Shown here: positions 61,211-64,000 of the stretch, piece after piece | Position numbering within the stretch: the first letter of the stretch is position 1 | Layout of the letters: every line of letters starts with the position of its first letter | NCBI GenBank assembly: GCA_035430165.1 | Contig: DAOMGE010000007.1 | Coordinates: 15,827 to 79,826, forward strand | Length of the DNA: 64,000 bases | Direction: 5' to 3' | Origin: UBA7239 sp035430165 | GTDB taxonomy: Bacteria > Pseudomonadota > Gammaproteobacteria > Pseudomonadales > UBA7239 | Program-made: the position numbers and the translations under genes | The notes under the pieces: model-generated | Database searches by the model: none | The model's input: the letters and a program-made list of their open reading frames with translations, nothing else | What the model was told of the DNA's origin: nothing

Positions 61211-61501
61211 GGCATATACTCCTGGATTGATCAGTAAACTGATCGTTGCTTTACCGTACTTCGACTACTTTATTTTCTGAAGCACGAACCTTTCGGTGTT
61301 CAAATCCAGCTTGCTTGATAAAAAAACAAAATCTGAATTGGGCTCACCATCTACGCAGGTTTTGCACCTCGACAACCGGCTTTGAAACCGACGTTCTGTG
61401 CGCTTTTAAGCCAGTCCGGAGAACCGACAACTGGCACCTGCGGTTTTTGATAATTCAGGCAGCAAAACCACGCCACCTGAACCCCAAATACTTTACATAA
61501 A
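61211..61501 (-). promoter_or_regulatory. rplJ-rplL leader region (possible L10 autoregulation site)
   Basis: A 291-base non-coding stretch separates rplA from rplJ, the position of the L10-binding leader and rplJ promoter in E. coli. The stretch contains several short complementary segments. I cannot fold it reliably by eye, and no sharp promoter stands out. The call rests on position and on the lack of any coding frame. Confidence 0.5.
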
Positions 61502-62197
61502 TTAAATATCCAGTGACGCCTGATCGATAACCAGACCAGGACCCATCGTAGTAGAGAGAGTTATCTTTTTCAGATATACGCCCTTGGCCGTCGTTGGCTT
61601 CGCTTTTTTCAGGTCATTGATCACAGCCTCAAGGTTTTCCTTGATTGCATTGACTTCAAACGAGATCTTGCCCACGCCACCATGGATAATGCCATTCTTG
61701 TCTGCGCGAAAGCGCACCTGACCGGCCTTGGCATTTTTCACCGCACCAGTTACATCTGGCGTAACCGTGCCCGTTTTAGGATTTGGCATCAATCCGCGAG
61801 GACCCAGAACCTGTCCAAGCGCACCAACGACACGCATGGCATCTGGAGAAGCGATGACAACATCGAAGTCCATCATGCCGCCTTTGATCTGCTCAGCCAG
61901 ATCTTCCATACCAACATAATCAGCACCGGCAGATTTGGCGGCCTCAGCTGCAGCACCTTGTGTGAAAACAGCAACACGGACAGTTTTGCCTGAACCGTGC
62001 GGCAAAGTAGTCGCGCCGCGAACAGACTGGTCTGATTTACGCGCATCAATACCAAGGTTCACCGCCATATCAACGGTTTCACCAAATTTTACAGTGGACA
62101 ATTCTTTCAACAATGCGACAGCGTCAGCTATAGCGTATTGTTTTCCTGGTTGGATCTTGGCTCGAATTGACTGAGCGCGTTTACTCAACTTGGCCAT
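61502..62197 (-). CDS. rplA: 50S ribosomal protein L1
   Basis: L1 binds the mobile stalk of 23S rRNA and in E. coli represses its own rplK-rplA message. The 231-residue protein has the normal length (E. coli 234) and the family motifs GGTMMDFDVVIASPD-like (GGMMDFDVVIASPD) and GPRGLMPNPKTGTVT. It overlaps the rplK stop by one base (TAATG), so the two are coupled. Confidence 0.98.
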   Translation of the reverse strand: MAKLSKRAQSIRAKIQPGKQYAIADAVALLKELSTVKFGETVDMAVNLGIDARKSDQSVRGATTLPHGSGKTVRVAVFTQGAAAEAAKSAGADYVGMEDLAEQIKGGMMDFDVVIASPDAMRVVGALGQVLGPRGLMPNPKTGTVTPDVTGAVKNAKAGQVRFRADKNGIIHGGVGKISFEVNAIKENLEAVINDLKKAKPTTAKGVYLKKITLSTTMGPGLVIDQASLDI

Positions 62198-62628
62198 TAC
62201 AAACCCTCCACTTCTATGCCAGCACTACGAGCACTACCTGCGATGGTGCGCACAGCAGCATCCATGTTGGCAGCCGTCAGATCCGGCATTTTAAGTTTCG
62301 CAATTTCTTCAACTTGCGCACGCGTAACCTTGCCGACCTTGTTCTTGTTCGGCACACCGCTTCCGCCCTTTATTCCCGCAGCTTTCATCAACAGGATAGA
62401 TGCCGGGGGTGTCTTGGTAATAAAAGTGAAGCTGCGATCAGAGTAAACCGTTATAACAACAGGAGTAGGCATACCCAGCTCCATACCCTGCGTAGCAGCA
62501 TTGAATGCTTTGCAGAACTCCATGATATTAACACCGTGCTGACCCAAAGCCGGGCCAACTGGCGGACTTGGATTGGCCTGACCCGCCTTAACTTGTAACT
62601 TGATATAGGCCTGAACCTTCTTAGCCAT
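62197..62628 (-). CDS. rplK: 50S ribosomal protein L11
   Basis: L11 forms part of the GTPase-associated centre and is needed for the stringent response. The 143-residue product (E. coli 142) shows the N-terminal YIKLQVKAGQANPSPPVGPALG and the RNA-binding C-terminal domain. It is preceded by a 138-base gap from nusG that may contain the rplKA promoter; a TAATAT at about 62673-62678 on this strand is a possible -10, but a matching -35 is not clear. Confidence 0.98.
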   Translation of the reverse strand: MAKKVQAYIKLQVKAGQANPSPPVGPALGQHGVNIMEFCKAFNAATQGMELGMPTPVVITVYSDRSFTFITKTPPASILLMKAAGIKGGSGVPNKNKVGKVTRAQVEEIAKLKMPDLTAANMDAAVRTIAGSARSAGIEVEGL

Positions 62629-62766
62629 AATTAAAACCCTCGTTGGGTATTAGCGCCTCCAGAGCTTTGCACATATTAGCAAACACCCCTTCTTCGGCTC
62701 CCCGCAAATCACCAATTACAACTTATGATTTGCACCAAAACGCACGAAACCGCGCGCCTACTTCGA

Positions 62767-63300
62767 TCAGGCTTTTTCGACCTGACTGAAATCCAGCTCC
62801 ACTGGCGTCGAGCGGCCAAAGATCAGCACAGCAACACGCAAGCGGTTCTTGTCGTAGTTCACTTCTTCTACGACTCCATTGAAATCATTGAACGGGCCAT
62901 CTACCACCCGAACCATTTCACCTGGCTCAAAAATAGTCTTCGGACGAGGTTTTTCACTACCAACCTCCACGCGACGCAAAATTGCCTCGGCCTCCTTGTC
63001 CGTGATCGGCGCAGGCTTATCTGCCTTGCCTCCAATAAATCCCATGACACGAGGAGTTTCTTTCACCAAGTGCCAAGAATCATCGTTGAGATCCATCTGC
63101 ACCAGAACGTAACCGGGAAAAAACTTGCGCTCGCTCTTGCGCTTCTGCCCCGCACGCATTTCCACAACCTCTTCCGTAGGCACCAACACATCACCAAAGA
63201 GATCCTGCATATTGGCGCGCTCAATGCGATCTTTCAGTGAAGCCGCAACTTTCTTCTCGAAGCCTGAATACGCATGCACAACATACCAACGCTTGGCCAT
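62767..63300 (-). CDS. nusG: Transcription termination/antitermination protein NusG
   Basis: NusG binds RNA polymerase and links transcription with Rho and ribosomes. The 177-residue protein (E. coli 181) has the NGN domain starting MAKRWYVVHAYSGFEKKV, then PRVMGFIGG, and a C-terminal KOW domain (FEPGEMVRVVDGPFNDFNGVVEE). It is nine bases after secE in the usual secE-nusG pair. Confidence 0.98.
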   Translation of the reverse strand: MAKRWYVVHAYSGFEKKVAASLKDRIERANMQDLFGDVLVPTEEVVEMRAGQKRKSERKFFPGYVLVQMDLNDDSWHLVKETPRVMGFIGGKADKPAPITDKEAEAILRRVEVGSEKPRPKTIFEPGEMVRVVDGPFNDFNGVVEEVNYDKNRLRVAVLIFGRSTPVELDFSQVEKA

Positions 63301-63309
63301 GTCAGCTCC

Positions 63310-63693
63310 TTAACCAATAATCAGTGAAACGAGTTTGCCAAAAGCGGCGTCTAGACCCCATAAAACCAGGGCCATAACAAAAACAACCGCAACAACAACC
63401 AATGTAGTCTGCGTAGTTTCCTGACGGGTCGGCCAAACCACGCGACGCACTTCAACCAGAGCCTCGCGAAGCAATGACCAGAATGCAGAGCCTTGCGCCG
63501 TCGTCACCGCCACAAAAATTGCAGCACCCACAACAGGAATCAGTCCAATAGCACGATAAGCAGCGGGATACTGACCATAGTGATAGTAGCCAAACAATCC
63601 ACAAGCAATTAGCGCCGCCGCCGCTACCCACTTGAATATATCAAGATTGACTGTCTGATCTTTGTTACCCTGAATTTCAGCCTTGGTATTCAT
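63310..63693 (-). CDS. secE: Preprotein translocase subunit SecE
   Basis: SecE clamps the SecY channel. The 127-residue protein has three spans, as in E. coli (about residues 20-40, 46-66 and 95-118), and the conserved cytoplasmic helix ending in VVWPTRQETTQTT. The ATG at 63693 gives the family length; the open frame runs back into tRNA-Trp and cannot be coding there. It is followed by nusG. Confidence 0.95.
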   Translation of the reverse strand: MNTKAEIQGNKDQTVNLDIFKWVAAAALIACGLFGYYHYGQYPAAYRAIGLIPVVGAAIFVAVTTAQGSAFWSLLREALVEVRRVVWPTRQETTQTTLVVVAVVFVMALVLWGLDAAFGKLVSLIIG

Positions 63694-63729
63694 TATTGCA
63701 ATCGCGAACTCGCTACTGAGATCCAATTT

Positions 63730-63805
63730 TGGCAGGCCAGGAGGGACTCGAACCCCCAACACCCGGTTTTGGAGACCGGTGCTCTACCAATTGAACTACT
63801 GGCCT
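63730..63805 (-). tRNA. tRNA-Trp (anticodon CCA)
   Basis: A 76-nt tRNA on the minus strand. It has a 7-bp acceptor stem AGGCCAG/CTGGCCT, the D-arm TTCAATTGGTAGAGC, the anticodon loop CTCCAAA within GGTCTCCAAAACC, the T-loop GTTCGAGTC and encoded CCA. The sequence is close to E. coli tRNA-Trp. It lies between tuf and secE, the usual gammaproteobacterial place. Confidence 0.98.
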
Positions 63806-63887
63806 TCATTTCAAACACATATTCGCCCCAAAACAAGCAGGCCGGGGCACATGCGCACACCGGCCAGCATCGTCAAAAAGAACGAAA

Positions 63888-64000
63888 TTACTCAAGAATT
63901 TTCGCAACAACACCGGCGCCGACAGTACGGCCACCTTCGCGGATGGCGAAACGCAGGCCGTCTTCCATCGCGATGGGGGCAATCAGGGTCACCGTCATCT
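63888..64000 (-). CDS. tuf: Elongation factor Tu, C-terminal end (5' part outside window)
   Basis: The last 37 codons of EF-Tu are visible, reading MTVTLIAPIAMEDGLRFAIR and ending VVAKILE, then TAA at 63888-63890. This is the end of domain 3. EF-Tu delivers aminoacyl-tRNA to the ribosome. A tuf gene upstream of tRNA-Trp-secE-nusG is typical. Which tuf copy this is cannot be told. Confidence 0.97.
   Translation of the reverse strand, partial: MTVTLIAPIAMEDGLRFAIREGGRTVGAGVVAKILE

Noticed and set aside
63840..63865. GGCCGG/CCGGCC repeat downstream of tuf as a terminator
   Set aside because: The loop is long (14 bases), the stem short and the T-run weak; tuf and tRNA-Trp may be separate or joined, and I cannot tell.
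1..64000. CRISPR array, insertion sequence, prophage or rRNA
   Set aside because: No spaced repeats, transposase, integrase, phage structural gene or rRNA sequence was seen anywhere in the window.

Overview
The window is a stretch of a gammaproteobacterial chromosome with moderately high GC, by eye in the mid-50s percent. The gene content and order support this: hflX-hflK-hflC, a lysS with an upstream prfB carrying the classical +1 frameshift site, kdsD-kdsC-lptC-lptA-lptB, and tuf / tRNA-Trp / secE-nusG-rplK-rplA-rplJ-rplL-rpoB-rpoC. The mix of an NdvB-type GH17/GT2 protein, DUF1631 and PilZ proteins, and a beta-oxidation-like set of SDR, thiolase and MaoC genes points to the Pseudomonadales/Cellvibrionales side of the class. 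That placement is inference. Two runs of exactly 100 N (18324-18423 and 19735-19834) mark scaffold gaps, so this is a draft assembly.

Layout. 1-5418 (+): the end of hflX, hflK, hflC, a periplasmic-type retropepsin-like protease, ribA, panC and panD, closed by a terminator. 5572-9511 (+): prfB, lysS, a VTT-domain membrane protein and ung. 9518-14731 (-): a tightly packed run of M15 peptidase, HAD phosphatase, cysE, MAPEG, DUF1631 and PilZ genes. 14834-25325: a lone TfoX C-domain gene (+), then on the minus strand a Cys-containing small protein, folK, folB, tsaD, aceF, aceE, nudF, a cvpA-like gene and dinG. 25520-29070: a DUF349 coiled-coil gene (+) converging on an EAL phosphodiesterase (-).

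29362-37777 (+) is the most unusual part: an NdvB-like glucan synthase, a TANGO2/NRDE protein, a BASS transporter, a group III truncated haemoglobin, a soluble Ser/Thr kinase, and a three-gene module of NodU/CmcH-type carbamoyltransferase, SxtJ-like protein and DUF5989 miniprotein, ending at a strong terminator. 37847-46484 is a lipid/isoprenoid-type catabolic neighbourhood: two SDRs, thiolase, MaoC hydratase, [2Fe-2S] ferredoxin, aldehyde dehydrogenase, SAM methyltransferase and a carboxymuconolactone-decarboxylase-like protein, with polytopic membrane proteins of unknown function. 48227-51631 (+) is the Kdo/LPS-transport operon. From 51731 to the end (-) lies the transcription/translation cluster.

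Three functional themes recur. Housekeeping comprises translation, folate, riboflavin, pantothenate, pyruvate dehydrogenase and the LPS export machine. Envelope and c-di-GMP signalling comprises the PilZ and EAL proteins, the NdvB-like enzyme and the possible envelope-glycan carbamoylation module. CoA-thioester catabolism forms the third. No rRNA, CRISPR array, insertion sequence or prophage is visible. No gap between genes is longer than about 300 bases. The two largest, 29071-29361 and 61211-61501 (291 bases each), hold no convincing gene; the second is the rplJ leader.
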